In this document: piece by piece, positions 1-5,897 of the stretch
How the letters are laid out: every line of letters starts with the position of its first letter
Position numbering within the stretch: position 1 is the first letter of the stretch
Source: an archaeon
GTDB taxonomy: Archaea > Nanobdellota > Nanobdellia > Woesearchaeales > JAHJEM01
Reading direction: 5' to 3'
DNA length: 14,383 bases
Assembly (NCBI GenBank): GCA_020057445.1
Contig: JAGVFV010000070.1
Coordinates: 1 to 14,383, forward strand
The notes under the pieces: model-generated
Database searches by the model: none
Told to the model about the DNA's origin: nothing
What the model saw: the letters and a program-made list of their open reading frames with translations, nothing else
Position numbers and translations under genes: made by a program

Positions 1-100
1 AAGAGAAAAAATGTTCTATATCCTTCTTTGTAAAATAGTGTTTTTCCTCATACTCCAGGTGTGCTGTAAGTTCCATTTCCCTATTTGAAAGCCCTTTCAT
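1..100 (-). CDS. AbiEi-like winged-helix regulator, N-terminal fragment (runs off the window)
   Basis: The first 33 codons of a minus-strand gene are present and the rest lies left of base 1. The translation begins MKGLSNREMELTAHLEYEEK and continues HYFTKKDIEHFFS. This pattern (LSxRE...hL...F(T/F)xxDI..FF) matches the N-terminal winged-helix segment of AbiEi-type antitoxin/transcriptional regulators, in which a DNA-binding helix-turn-helix precedes the rest of the protein. The ATG at 100 is the only reasonable start, because the upstream ATG at 108 meets a stop after two codons. A TATA-like TTTAAAT lies near 144-152, giving a leader of about 20 bases. If the assignment is right, it would control a neighbouring toxin-like gene outside the window. 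The family call rests on a short stretch and is moderate. Confidence 0.55.
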   Translation of the reverse strand, partial: MKGLSNREMELTAHLEYEEKHYFTKKDIEHFFS

Positions 101-216
101 TGTAACATCAAAATTGGCGATTCGCTGTAATTAGTGTTACGAGTATTTAAATGTTATCATTTTTTATCGATTAGTACTATAAAAAACGGCAGATGATACA
201 CATATAATCTTAATTC

Positions 217-384
217 TTAAGCCCGATAATCGTTGAAATACGGTGCGATTAATCTTTCAGGAGACAAGACACGTAATATTTCAATACGATCTTCAGTTTG
301 GGGCGGTGCTGTCATGCCAGTTGTCCAGACAACCTTGGGCTGCCTGGTGTGTACCATCTGCTGCCTTGAATACACAAGGATCAT
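217..384 (-). CDS. small hypothetical protein (55 aa) coupled to the DIP1984-family gene
   Basis: This 55-residue ORF starts at an ATG that overlaps the TGA of the upstream coiled-coil gene by 3 bases (ATGA), the usual geometry of translational coupling. The protein is basic in its first half (VYSRQQMVHTRQPK) and ends LIAPYFNDYRA. No domain is recognised. The same frame stays open upstream to 483, but that extension overlaps the coiled-coil gene, so the coupled ATG is preferred. The only support is its position and the open frame, and it may be a chance ORF. Confidence 0.35.
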   Translation of the reverse strand: MILVYSRQQMVHTRQPKVVWTTGMTAPPQTEDRIEILRVLSPERLIAPYFNDYRA

Positions 385-863
385 ACATCGGTTGACCAAT
401 TCACCTTTTGGATCTCTGAGTCCAGCTTTGATTTTTTTGTCTCCAATTCTTTTATCCTTTTCTCTAAGCCTACCTCTTCCCACAGATCTATATCGATGAA
501 CTTATCCAGGTAACTGTCTTTCTTTATAAGATTCATGAGCTTTGACAATTCAAGTCTCAAGTATTTCATTTCAGCAAGTTTTCGATCAACGCCTTTTTCG
601 ACGTTCTTTTTGTTTATGTTGTTCTTTGATTCGATAATGTCTCTCTTCAGTCGTTCTATATCATCGGTGACCTTGGCAAATTTCTCTGACTTTTTCTTGA
701 TAAACTCTCTTTGCTTCTTTTCCAGCACTGTCGCGGAATCCTTCTCACTCACGCGGACTTCATCCTTGAATGACTGCTTAGCAAAAGTGTCTCTCAGGTT
801 GTAAAGTCGCATGAGCTGGCCTTCCTTCTGTTTAATTTCACTTAGTTTTTCAGATATTTTCAT
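381..863 (-). CDS. DIP1984 family (septicolysin-like) coiled-coil protein
   Basis: The product is about 160 residues, highly charged and almost entirely helical, with long coiled-coil segments rich in K, E and L. The C-terminus (KLDSEIQKVNWSTDV) matches the signature ending of the DIP1984 family, LDxxIQxxNWxTxL. The middle (NNINKKN followed by RKLAEMKYLRLELSKL) matches the family's INxTN...DALARRDxLRLxxS segment. The family is mostly bacterial; some members are labelled septicolysin, but no biochemical role is firmly known. Several starts are available (TTG 875, GTG 872, ATG 869, ATG 863). The ATG at 863 gives the MKISEKL start that resembles family members, and GGTGAT lies just upstream of it. 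A TATA-like TTAATAAG near 896-903 is a likely promoter. An archaeal member may reflect transfer from bacteria, which is inference. Confidence 0.75.
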   Translation of the reverse strand: MKISEKLSEIKQKEGQLMRLYNLRDTFAKQSFKDEVRVSEKDSATVLEKKQREFIKKKSEKFAKVTDDIERLKRDIIESKNNINKKNVEKGVDRKLAEMKYLRLELSKLMNLIKKDSYLDKFIDIDLWEEVGLEKRIKELETKKSKLDSEIQKVNWSTDV

Positions 864-1034
864 CGGCATCACCAATAATCAGAGAATAGGCGGTGACTTA
901 TTAACTTTGAGGGCGGATGTCCTGTGCTAATTTTCGAAAGAATCGGAAAAAATACAATATATTCGAAAAAATTTTGAAAAAGCGATAGTTGTTACTATTT
1001 TCGATACGACTGAATATGAGAATAAGAACTTTGG

Positions 1035-1067
1035 AAAAGGATGGGTACAATTTGTACTCTCCCTTTT
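1035..1067. repeat. 33-bp near-palindrome
   Basis: The segment has a perfect core GTACAATTTGTAC (6-base arms around one T) and matching outer arms AAAAGG/CCTTTT, with a less well paired 4-base interruption between them. On the minus strand it lies immediately after the T-run that ends the proposed small RNA, the same place where a second hairpin follows the copy near 3100. It could be a backup terminator or a protein-binding palindrome. The sequence alone does not decide. Confidence 0.5.
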
Positions 1068-1071
1068 GGAC

Positions 1072-1128
1072 AAAAAAAGATGGATGCTCCCGTTGAGCAT
1101 CGACCATATAGTTGCATGCTTTTCCAAT
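1072..1128 (-). ncRNA. candidate small RNA, copy A (about 56 nt)
   Basis: On the minus strand a TATA-like CATATAAA (centre about 1154) is followed, at a start predicted near 1128, by a segment ending in a perfect 7-bp hairpin (GATGCTC/GAGCATC, arms 1083-1089 and 1095-1101, loop of 5). After a 4-base tail there is a run of seven T (1072-1078). A second pairing, AGCAT/ATGCT (1116-1120 with 1096-1100), would compete with the terminator arm. The core AACTATATGGTCG lies between. A second copy near 3106-3161 keeps the TATA-like element, the core motif, the hairpin and the T-run at the same distances. The 3' end (CGGGAGCA) resembles that of tRNA-Glu. The nearest downstream gene begins 200 bases on, so a stand-alone RNA is likelier than a leader, though neither is proven. 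Confidence 0.45.
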
Positions 1129-1149
1129 TTTCAAGTCGAGAAATGAAGG

Positions 1150-1172
1150 TTTATATGTTTTGTACTTCACTT
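1150..1172 (-). promoter_or_regulatory. TATA-like box and conserved upstream block of small RNA copy A
   Basis: The plus-strand block TATATGTTTTGTACTTCACT continues as TTGT. It differs at only a few positions from the block at 3184-3207 (TATGGTTTGTACTTCAGTTG). On the minus strand it supplies a TATA-like CATATAAA, preceded by conserved AAGTACAAA at the position of a BRE. Conservation of this block away from any coding region suggests it is a promoter rather than leftover coding sequence. Confidence 0.45.
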
Positions 1173-1238
1173 GTTAAAACAACTTTCATATTTTAATCTA
1201 ATGGATAAATGGAACATAATTGTTTTTAATTCATAAAC

Positions 1239-1658
1239 TTACCAATTCAGGAGAAGACTCTCTGTTCTAACTCTATATGCACTTCTATGTGACGCATCAG
1301 TCACTTCTTCAAGAAAGAAATAATCACTCGGCCCATATTCAGTCCTTCCTAATAGCCTTGGTAAAACTGTTCTTGCTTCTTCAACTGATGCTGCTATGCC
1401 TATCTTTTGTAGTGCAGCGAGAGTGTCTTCAACGCTTCGTACAGATTTTGAGTGGAAAAAACCGCCACCCATCGCAGAATATAATGCATTCACTCCGTCT
1501 TTTAAGCGTCGACTTTCCCACTTAACACGTGCTTCCTCGAGCTCGCTTTCTGACTTAGATCCACTCTGGGATGCTGCTGAAAAAGGAGGTTTGTGAGATG
1601 CTTTTTGGAATAACAATATTTTCTCAATATTTTCCGTTAATCCATATTCATTAGTCAT
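1239..1658 (-). CDS. hypothetical protein, 139 aa
   Basis: The family is not recognised. The N-terminal third contains a low-complexity Ser/Lys/Glu stretch (SAASQSGSKSESELEEA) likely to be a flexible or helical linker. Residues about 55-115 are predicted helical and include SVEDTLAALQKIGIAASVEE. The C-terminus (YFFLEEVTD...AYRVRTESLLLNW) looks like paired strands. No signal peptide, membrane segment or cysteine motif is visible. The gene is divergent from the ribbon-helix-helix gene. Its ATG at 1658 has an A/T-rich TATA-like element (TTAAATTAAT) about 26-36 bases upstream, consistent with a leaderless transcript. A role in the same accessory cluster is possible but not shown. Confidence 0.6.
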   Translation of the reverse strand: MTNEYGLTENIEKILLFQKASHKPPFSAASQSGSKSESELEEARVKWESRRLKDGVNALYSAMGGGFFHSKSVRSVEDTLAALQKIGIAASVEEARTVLPRLLGRTEYGPSDYFFLEEVTDASHRSAYRVRTESLLLNW

Positions 1659-1701
1659 ACTAAATGGAATGAATATCTGGTTATTAATTTAATCGAAAAA
1701 A

Positions 1702-1740
1702 CCGAAATATTTATATACTTTGTATACATTGCATACATTA
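1702..1740 (+). promoter_or_regulatory. BRE/TATA promoter with three tandem 9-bp repeats
   Basis: CCGAAA (BRE-like) is followed by TTTATATA at about 1709-1716, placing transcription start a few bases before the ATG at 1744. Directly overlapping and following the TATA box are three head-to-tail 9-mers: TATACTTTG (1714-1722), TATACATTG (1723-1731) and CATACATTA (1732-1740). A degenerate fourth, TATATGATA, runs into the start codon. Iterated sites over a promoter are typical operators for ribbon-helix-helix proteins, and the gene just downstream has such a domain at its N-terminus. Autoregulation is therefore a reasonable inference. Confidence 0.6.
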
Positions 1741-1743
1741 TAT

Positions 1744-2394
1744 ATGATAAAATCAAAACTGAATATGGCTGTCGAAACAGAAGACAAGTCAACAACGATT
1801 AGGTTGAATGAGACCACAAAACAAATGCTGGCTAGCGTAGCTGTCGGGCAGGAATCATTTAATGATACCGTTTGGAGGCTTGTCTTAACCTATAAGAATC
1901 TTAATGAAATTGGACCACAGATCATAAAAAAGGACAATGTGGTTGGAACCTCATTTGTAAGAATTAGAAGAACTTTCGAACGCGTTTTTACTTCATATGG
2001 TTATTTTGATGTCGTAGTATCTTTAAATGACATTCGATCCATCTCCACGCTCAGGTTCAACAAAGCTATTTATCAAGTATTGCATGATAATGTGAAAGGT
2101 TCAACTGAATGGTTCTTAGATTTGGATATATTAAATGTTAAAAAATCTATGCTTCAGCCATTTGAACAGAACAGCCAAAAAATTGATGAGAACTTCAAAA
2201 AGTTTCTATATTTTGTAATTCTTGAGAAAATCTTCAAAGAAATTCTTCAAATTCCAATCTACGGATTTTCCACCGAAAAAGATCTTCTTTCCTGGGATAA
2301 ATGGAACGATTTTTATACGCTCAACAATCTTCCTAAAGAATCATTCGAGAAAGACGTCGAGAAAAAGCTGCGGGATATCGATTTTAATGGATAA
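1744..2394 (+). CDS. ribbon-helix-helix N-terminal protein of unknown function (216 aa)
   Basis: Residues about 16-50 (STTIRLNETTKQMLASVAV, then SFNDTVWRLVLTY) fit a ribbon-helix-helix fold: a short DNA-contacting strand followed by two helices. This is the form seen in VapB/DUF7557-like archaeal antitoxins. The remaining 160 residues are not recognised; they are alpha/beta, rich in F, I and K, without visible catalytic motifs. The ATG at 1744 is chosen because it lies about 30 bases after a strong TATA box, so the mRNA is essentially leaderless. The upstream TTG at 1720 falls inside the promoter repeats, and the ATG at 1765 is the alternative. The next gene overlaps its stop by 8 bases, so the two form an operon. 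The whole looks like a regulator or antitoxin with an unusually long C-terminal domain. Confidence 0.65.
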   Translation: MIKSKLNMAVETEDKSTTIRLNETTKQMLASVAVGQESFNDTVWRLVLTYKNLNEIGPQIIKKDNVVGTSFVRIRRTFERVFTSYGYFDVVVSLNDIRSISTLRFNKAIYQVLHDNVKGSTEWFLDLDILNVKKSMLQPFEQNSQKIDENFKKFLYFVILEKIFKEILQIPIYGFSTEKDLLSWDKWNDFYTLNNLPKESFEKDVEKKLRDIDFNG

Positions 2395-2998
2395 ACTCCA
2401 AAAAAGGGAAATCGCGAGGGAATTGCCGGAATTCAGACCACATTATGTTCTGCCAGAATTCTGTAATTCAGAAAAGCTGCAGCACAGACCTGGAGCTGAC
2501 GACACTTGGAGAATCAGCTATGACAAACAAGGGCGAAGAATCCTTCTAGAAGAAGTTATATCAAGAGATTCCGGAAAACACATCCTAGAACTCACCTCCT
2601 TTTCAGTTGAATTAAATGAAACAAGAGAGACTGCAATTCATCACCACCCGGAAAAAGGACACCTCGGCTATCATCTCCAATTCACCATACGACTTGACAA
2701 AACAAGGGTAATTCGAATATTCCTGGATAACCTCGATAAACAAGGATACCAACGATGCGTAAGAGGATTTCTCAAAATTGCAAAAGAAATAATAGAACAA
2801 GAATGCATCAGAGACAATATTCCATCTTTAACTACTCACTTCTTTAAACCGAATATTGACGAACTTGAACCAGACTGGCTCTATCTAAAAAAGCAAGTAC
2901 TCCTTAGTAGAATTACGAACGATGAAGGAACAATAATAGAGAAAGAAGAGTTAGGACGATTGAAACAAGAAGTTCATTTGCTGCCTTTCTTTGATTGA
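2387..2998 (+). CDS. hypothetical protein coupled to the RHH gene (203 aa)
   Basis: Translation starts at an ATG overlapping the end of the RHH gene by 8 bases, so the two are probably co-translated. The protein (MDKLQKREIARELPEF...) has a beta-rich centre and a histidine cluster HHHPEKGHLGYH at about residues 85-96. That cluster recalls the His-containing cores of small toxin-type proteins such as the DUF6516/TumE group. A mainly helical C-terminal half follows (CVRGFLKIAKEIIEQEC). The similarity to DUF6516 is only impressionistic. Position after an RHH regulator suggests a two-gene toxin-antitoxin-like unit; no catalytic residues can be named with confidence. The open frame extends upstream to 2222, but only as an overlap with the RHH gene. 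Confidence 0.6.
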   Translation: MDKLQKREIARELPEFRPHYVLPEFCNSEKLQHRPGADDTWRISYDKQGRRILLEEVISRDSGKHILELTSFSVELNETRETAIHHHPEKGHLGYHLQFTIRLDKTRVIRIFLDNLDKQGYQRCVRGFLKIAKEIIEQECIRDNIPSLTTHFFKPNIDELEPDWLYLKKQVLLSRITNDEGTIIEKEELGRLKQEVHLLPFFD

Positions 2999-3081
2999 AT
3001 GATAACACCCAATAGTCAATTTTTTATAAACCAGTGTTACGTCAAACGCTGTTTTCTCATCTTCAGAAATAAGAAAAAAAG

Positions 3082-3133
3082 AAATTTCGCCACCAAACGA
3101 TGACGAAAAAAAGGCGTGCTCCCGTCGGGATTC
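3082..3133. repeat. direct repeat of the tRNA-Glu 3' end and terminator (copy 1, att-like)
   Basis: These 52 bases match 5870-5921 at 45 positions without gaps. The shared part comprises the terminator hairpin that follows tRNA-Glu and the last 17 bases of the tRNA gene (TGCTCCCGTCGGGATTC against TGCTCCCGCCGGGATTC). A tRNA 3' end repeated in the same orientation 2.8 kb away is the usual footprint of tRNA-directed integration. In the hairpin the one arm difference (C3090 for T5878) leaves a G-U pair in minus-strand RNA, which agrees with its having been transcribed in that direction. Confidence 0.65.
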
Positions 3134-3161
3134 CACCGTATAGTTCAAATCTCCGACGTTG
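3106..3161 (-). ncRNA. candidate small RNA, copy B (about 56 nt)
   Basis: On the minus strand a TATA-like CATATGAA (centre about 3187) is followed by a start predicted near 3161. The core is AACTATACGGTGG (3133-3145), and the hairpin pairs GGTG and TCCC with GGGA and CGCC around a GAC loop, ending in seven T (3106-3112). CGTCGG and CCGACG can pair as an alternative to the terminator. From TATA centre to end of T-run is 81 bases, against 82 in copy A. The last part, GAATCCCGACGGGAGCA, differs at one base from the T-loop-to-end segment of tRNA-Glu, so the element may be tRNA-derived. The genes beyond it (2387-2998) run in the opposite direction, so it is not a leader. A degenerate tRNA remnant is the main alternative. 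Confidence 0.45.
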
Positions 3162-3251
3162 AAATGCTATTTTCAGAAGTAGTTCATATGGTTTGTACTT
3201 CAGTTGTATATACAGTTTTCGATTCTCCCAAACACTGGACAGGCAGGCACC

Positions 3252-3263
3252 ATATTTATATAT
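3252..3263 (+). promoter_or_regulatory. TATA promoter of the BRO-N gene
   Basis: ATATTTATATAT is centred about 27 bases before the ATG at 3287, the normal archaeal distance from TATA box to transcription start. The mRNA is therefore probably leaderless, and this selects 3287 as start over the longer open frame reaching back to 3116. Confidence 0.65.
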
Positions 3264-3286
3264 GCTGCCTCTATTTAGCTGTCAAT

Positions 3287-4114
3287 ATGGACAAGGACAA
3301 TGCGCTTGTCGTCTTTCAAGACAAGAAGATTAGAAGAATCTGGCATAATAATGAATGGTATTTTTCTGTGGTAGACGTTATTGAAGCGCTGACAGATAGT
3401 CCAAGTCCAAGACAGTATTGGGGTGTCCTCAAAGGCAGGGAATCCCAGTTGTTAACATTTTGTTTACAACTGAAATTAGAGTCTTCAGATGGCAAATATT
3501 ATGCCACAGATTGTGCAAATACGATGTCTTTGTTCAGGATTATCCAATCCATCCCTTCTCCAAAGGCCGAACCATTCAAGCTCTGGCTTGCCAAGGTCGG
3601 CTATGAACGGGTGCAAGAGATCGAGAATCCAGAACTTGCTCAAGCAAGGATGAAAGAATTGTACAAGGCAAAAGGCTATTCTGATGACTGGATTGAAAAG
3701 AGAGTCAGGGGTATTGCTGTAAGGCAAGAGCTTACTGACGAATGGAAGACGCGGGGAGTGGAAGAGGACAGAGAATATGCAATCCTTACGAACGAGATAA
3801 GCAAGGCGACCTTCGGGAAGACTGTGGAAGAATACAAGACTTTCAAGAAACTCAAGAAAGAGAACCTGCGGGATCACATGGATGATCTCGAACTCATCTT
3901 TACTATGCTCGGCGAGGCATCCACGACAAAGATTGCGCGAGGAAAGGATGCGCAAGGATTTTTGGAGAACAAGAATGCAGCAAAGAAAGGCGGAAAGATA
4001 GCAGGAGATACAAGAAAGAAGCTTGAAGTCGAATCAGGCGGGAAAGTCGTGAAGTCGGAGAATTACCTGGATGAAGCGGAGAATGTGAAGAGGAAGAGGA
4101 TAAGAGAGAAATGA
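3287..4114 (+). CDS. BRO-N domain protein (phage antirepressor/DinD-like)
   Basis: The protein has 275 residues. Residues about 8-105 form a BRO-N domain (VVFQDKKIRRIWHNNEWYFS, then VVDVIEALTDSPSPRQYW), the DNA-binding module of viral BRO and phage antirepressor proteins. The remainder belongs to the conserved C-terminal type found in bacterial and CPR/DPANN chromosomal versions: GYERVQEIENPELAQARMKE, then REYAILTNEISKATFG, LRDHMDDLELIFTMLGEAST and a Lys/Gly-rich AAKKGGKIAGDTRKKLE. Such proteins are thought to be regulators acquired from mobile elements; targets are unknown. The start is fixed by the TATA box. The stop overlaps the ATG of the next small gene (ATGA). It lies within the segment bounded by repeats of the tRNA-Glu 3' end, consistent with mobile cargo. 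Its codons look more GC-rich than those of the adjoining kinase/ParB pair. Confidence 0.85.
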   Translation: MDKDNALVVFQDKKIRRIWHNNEWYFSVVDVIEALTDSPSPRQYWGVLKGRESQLLTFCLQLKLESSDGKYYATDCANTMSLFRIIQSIPSPKAEPFKLWLAKVGYERVQEIENPELAQARMKELYKAKGYSDDWIEKRVRGIAVRQELTDEWKTRGVEEDREYAILTNEISKATFGKTVEEYKTFKKLKKENLRDHMDDLELIFTMLGEASTTKIARGKDAQGFLENKNAAKKGGKIAGDTRKKLEVESGGKVVKSENYLDEAENVKRKRIREK

Positions 4115-4350
4115 AAAGAATTCCTATCAAACAATTTCTTCCCTATTGGAAGAGAATGCAAGACATAAGTTCAGAGTACTATAGAAAAATCAACGACTTA
4201 GAGCTGGAGATGAGAAAAGATCTCAAGAAAGACAACCTTATCTTCTTCTTTGTCGAAGGAGAAATTGTAGGTATCGGTTCTGAAGACAGAAAAATGAAGC
4301 TCATTCAAGATAGGGAATTTGATATGTTGGAAAGGAAATACAGGAAATAA
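4111..4350 (+). CDS. small basic hypothetical protein (79 aa) coupled to the BRO-N gene
   Basis: The start ATG overlaps the BRO-N stop (ATGA), so it is probably translated by coupling. The sequence opens MKRIPIKQFLPYWKRMQDIS with a helical, charged N-terminal half. A short hydrophobic strand pair follows (LIFFFVEGEIVGIGS) and then a charged tail. No family is recognised. The coupling and a length close to accessory partners of regulators suggest it works with the BRO-N protein, but no activity can be inferred. Confidence 0.6.
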   Translation: MKRIPIKQFLPYWKRMQDISSEYYRKINDLELEMRKDLKKDNLIFFFVEGEIVGIGSEDRKMKLIQDREFDMLERKYRK

Positions 4351-4413
4351 AATAAACATTCTTCATTTCTGGATAAGAGATCTTATATTGAAATCAACAT
4401 ACCCATTATCAAT

Positions 4414-4896
4414 TTAAGATGATAGTTTTTTCTGGGTCTTTAGTTTTTTGGTTTTTTGTTCGACTGTGATAAAGTATGGCTTCTGTGAAAAATGCCTAAA
4501 TAATATTCTGCAATTCTCCTCAAATGAATGATCAAAAATGGCATTTCTCAAGACCTGGCCTTTTGCTACCAATTCTCTTGCTTTTTTGATATCTTTATCA
4601 CCATCTAATAGAATTGCTTGAATCTTGTCTGATGTAATAGCCCATGCTGTTGTCCTATGACTTCCATCTAATAAAAAGAATAATGATTTCGGATTTTCTT
4701 GTTCAAAATCCTTAAAAATCTTAAGTAATTCATTTCTAAACAGCTTCTTCACATGTTCTTTTTTAATTATAGGAACTAAAGGAATGGGATTCTTCTGTTT
4801 GCATTTTACCAAATAATCCATGAAAATCTCTTTATTATATAAAGGAAAATCATTCAATGCGATTATTTGATCAGGTTCCAGCCTTAATTTTTTCAT
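4414..4896 (-). CDS. ParB/sulfiredoxin-fold-like protein
   Basis: The protein has 160 residues from the ATG at 4896; a start at 4911 is also open. Around residues 40-81 it shows the ParB/Srx layout: a conserved proline-hydrophobic strand (IPLVPIIKKEHV) and then LLDGSHRTTAWA, where D-G-x-H-R corresponds to the family's active-site or nucleotide-binding DGxHR motif. In archaea some proteins with this fold are ADP-dependent serine kinases (SerK), others are nucleases or partition proteins; the sequence does not decide among them. It lacks the helix-turn-helix that a partition ParB carries, so partitioning is unlikely. It overlaps the end of the upstream kinase gene by 26 bases, showing a two-gene operon. 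The C-terminus is a lysine-rich tail (TKKLKTQKKLSS). Confidence 0.6.
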   Translation of the reverse strand: MKKLRLEPDQIIALNDFPLYNKEIFMDYLVKCKQKNPIPLVPIIKKEHVKKLFRNELLKIFKDFEQENPKSLFFLLDGSHRTTAWAITSDKIQAILLDGDKDIKKARELVAKGQVLRNAIFDHSFEENCRILFRHFSQKPYFITVEQKTKKLKTQKKLSS

Positions 4897-5797
4897 CTTT
4901 ACACAATGCAAATAATATTTTCTTTGTTGTAATCATATCCTGCTGCAATCTTTTTCGGATTGTAGCTCTATTCGCCCTCAATTTTCTTCTCCTGATTAAT
5001 TCTAAACGCCAGACAGAATATCCGATATCACCACAGGAATTCAAAAGGGATATTATCAGTAAATTCTTTCGGTTCTTTTTTGGAAACTTGTAAATTTTAA
5101 GAAAAAGTTCTTTTTGTTTGTCATTTAATCTCAAGCTTTGCATAAGATAGACGAGATCCCATTCAGGAAAGCCATAACGGGAAAATTCCCAATCAATAAG
5201 CCTGATTTCTTTTCCATTATAAAAAATATTTTCTTTGGATAAATCTCCATGCAGTAAACTGAACGTTTTTCGATTTGCAAAAACAACATCATTCTTCTTA
5301 CAGAATTCTAAAACTTTCTTGATTAAAATATCAATTTCATGAGATTGCTTTTTTGGAATAACATTCTTATTCTTCTCAACATTTTTGATGTAGGGCTTCA
5401 CTGCTTTAACTAAAGAATATCTTTCAGATGTAATTTTATGATTGTGCAATTTTCTTAACCATCTTGCAAAGAGAATGAGAAATTTATCATCAGGTTTTGA
5501 AAGGGTTTCCCCTTCAATATATTCTTCAACAAGATAATCTGTTGGAATTATATTATGGGTCATATCTATGAAATAGACTTTGGGACCTAAATCAGGATCT
5601 ATTTTTCTTAATAAACGGTATTCTTTCCTTAAATTCTTGAATTGAGGATTATTTTCAATCCGTAAAACATATTTTTTTCTGCTCGTATCTATTCTGAAAT
5701 TTACATTATGATTTCCAGAACCTAAAAAGGAATAGCTTAAGAAATTTTCATAAAGTTTTTTACAAATTTGCACTAATGCCTGTTTTCTTATTCTCAT
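4871..5797 (-). CDS. APH/choline-kinase-family phosphotransferase
   Basis: The 308-residue protein has the full small-molecule kinase layout: a glycine-containing ATP loop (FLGSGNHNVNFRI, about residues 25-36), a beta-strand YVLRI with Arg where protein kinases have the ATP lysine (as in choline kinases), a hinge segment (LVEEYIEGETL, 89-99), the Brenner motif HGDLSKEN (183-190; Asp185 catalytic, Asn190 for metal) and LIDWEF (200-205; Asp202 binds Mg). These residues imply an active enzyme phosphorylating a hydroxyl of a small molecule such as choline, ethanolamine, a sugar or an aminoglycoside. The choline/LicA-like side is closest by eye. It overlaps the downstream ParB/Srx-like gene. The composition is very AT-rich. 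It lies next to the tRNA within the putative island. A promoter may lie near CTTTTAATT (5823-5831). Confidence 0.8.
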   Translation of the reverse strand: MRIRKQALVQICKKLYENFLSYSFLGSGNHNVNFRIDTSRKKYVLRIENNPQFKNLRKEYRLLRKIDPDLGPKVYFIDMTHNIIPTDYLVEEYIEGETLSKPDDKFLILFARWLRKLHNHKITSERYSLVKAVKPYIKNVEKNKNVIPKKQSHEIDILIKKVLEFCKKNDVVFANRKTFSLLHGDLSKENIFYNGKEIRLIDWEFSRYGFPEWDLVYLMQSLRLNDKQKELFLKIYKFPKKNRKNLLIISLLNSCGDIGYSVWRLELIRRRKLRANRATIRKRLQQDMITTKKILFALCKDEKIKAGT

Positions 5798-5854
5798 ATG
5801 ACGGAGATGAGACTAGGTCAATTAAAAGCTATTCCTATTTTCATGACATTTGAG

Positions 5855-5897
5855 AGTTGAAAAAGAAATAAATTTCGTCACCAAACGATGACGAAAA
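5855..5897 (-). terminator. terminator hairpin after tRNA-Glu
   Basis: On the minus strand TTTCGTCA (5889-5896) pairs perfectly with TGACGAAA (5873-5880) around an 8-base loop. A T-rich tract follows (TTTATTTCTTTTTC). It begins 8 bases after the tRNA 3' end. The same hairpin with one wobble substitution is present at 3085-3108. Confidence 0.6.

Noticed and set aside
901..1170. Minus-strand ORFs of 89 and 66 residues across the small RNA copy A region
   Set aside because: They run through the hairpin, T-run and TATA block, have poor coding character and no partner at copy B.
1714..1740. Tandem 9-mers considered as a replication-origin iteron or CRISPR-like array
   Set aside because: Only three short units without spacers, placed on a TATA box before an RHH gene; an operator explains them better.
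3082..3145. Considered as a functional second tRNA gene
   Set aside because: Only the T-arm-to-acceptor 3' part is recognisable; no anticodon arm or 5' acceptor strand can be found, even allowing introns.
2951..3148. Minus-strand 65-residue ORF sharing a peptide (ESRREHxFxSSFG) with the ORF at 5841-6053
   Set aside because: The shared peptide is only the translation of the tRNA-derived direct repeat and terminator hairpin; neither frame looks coding.
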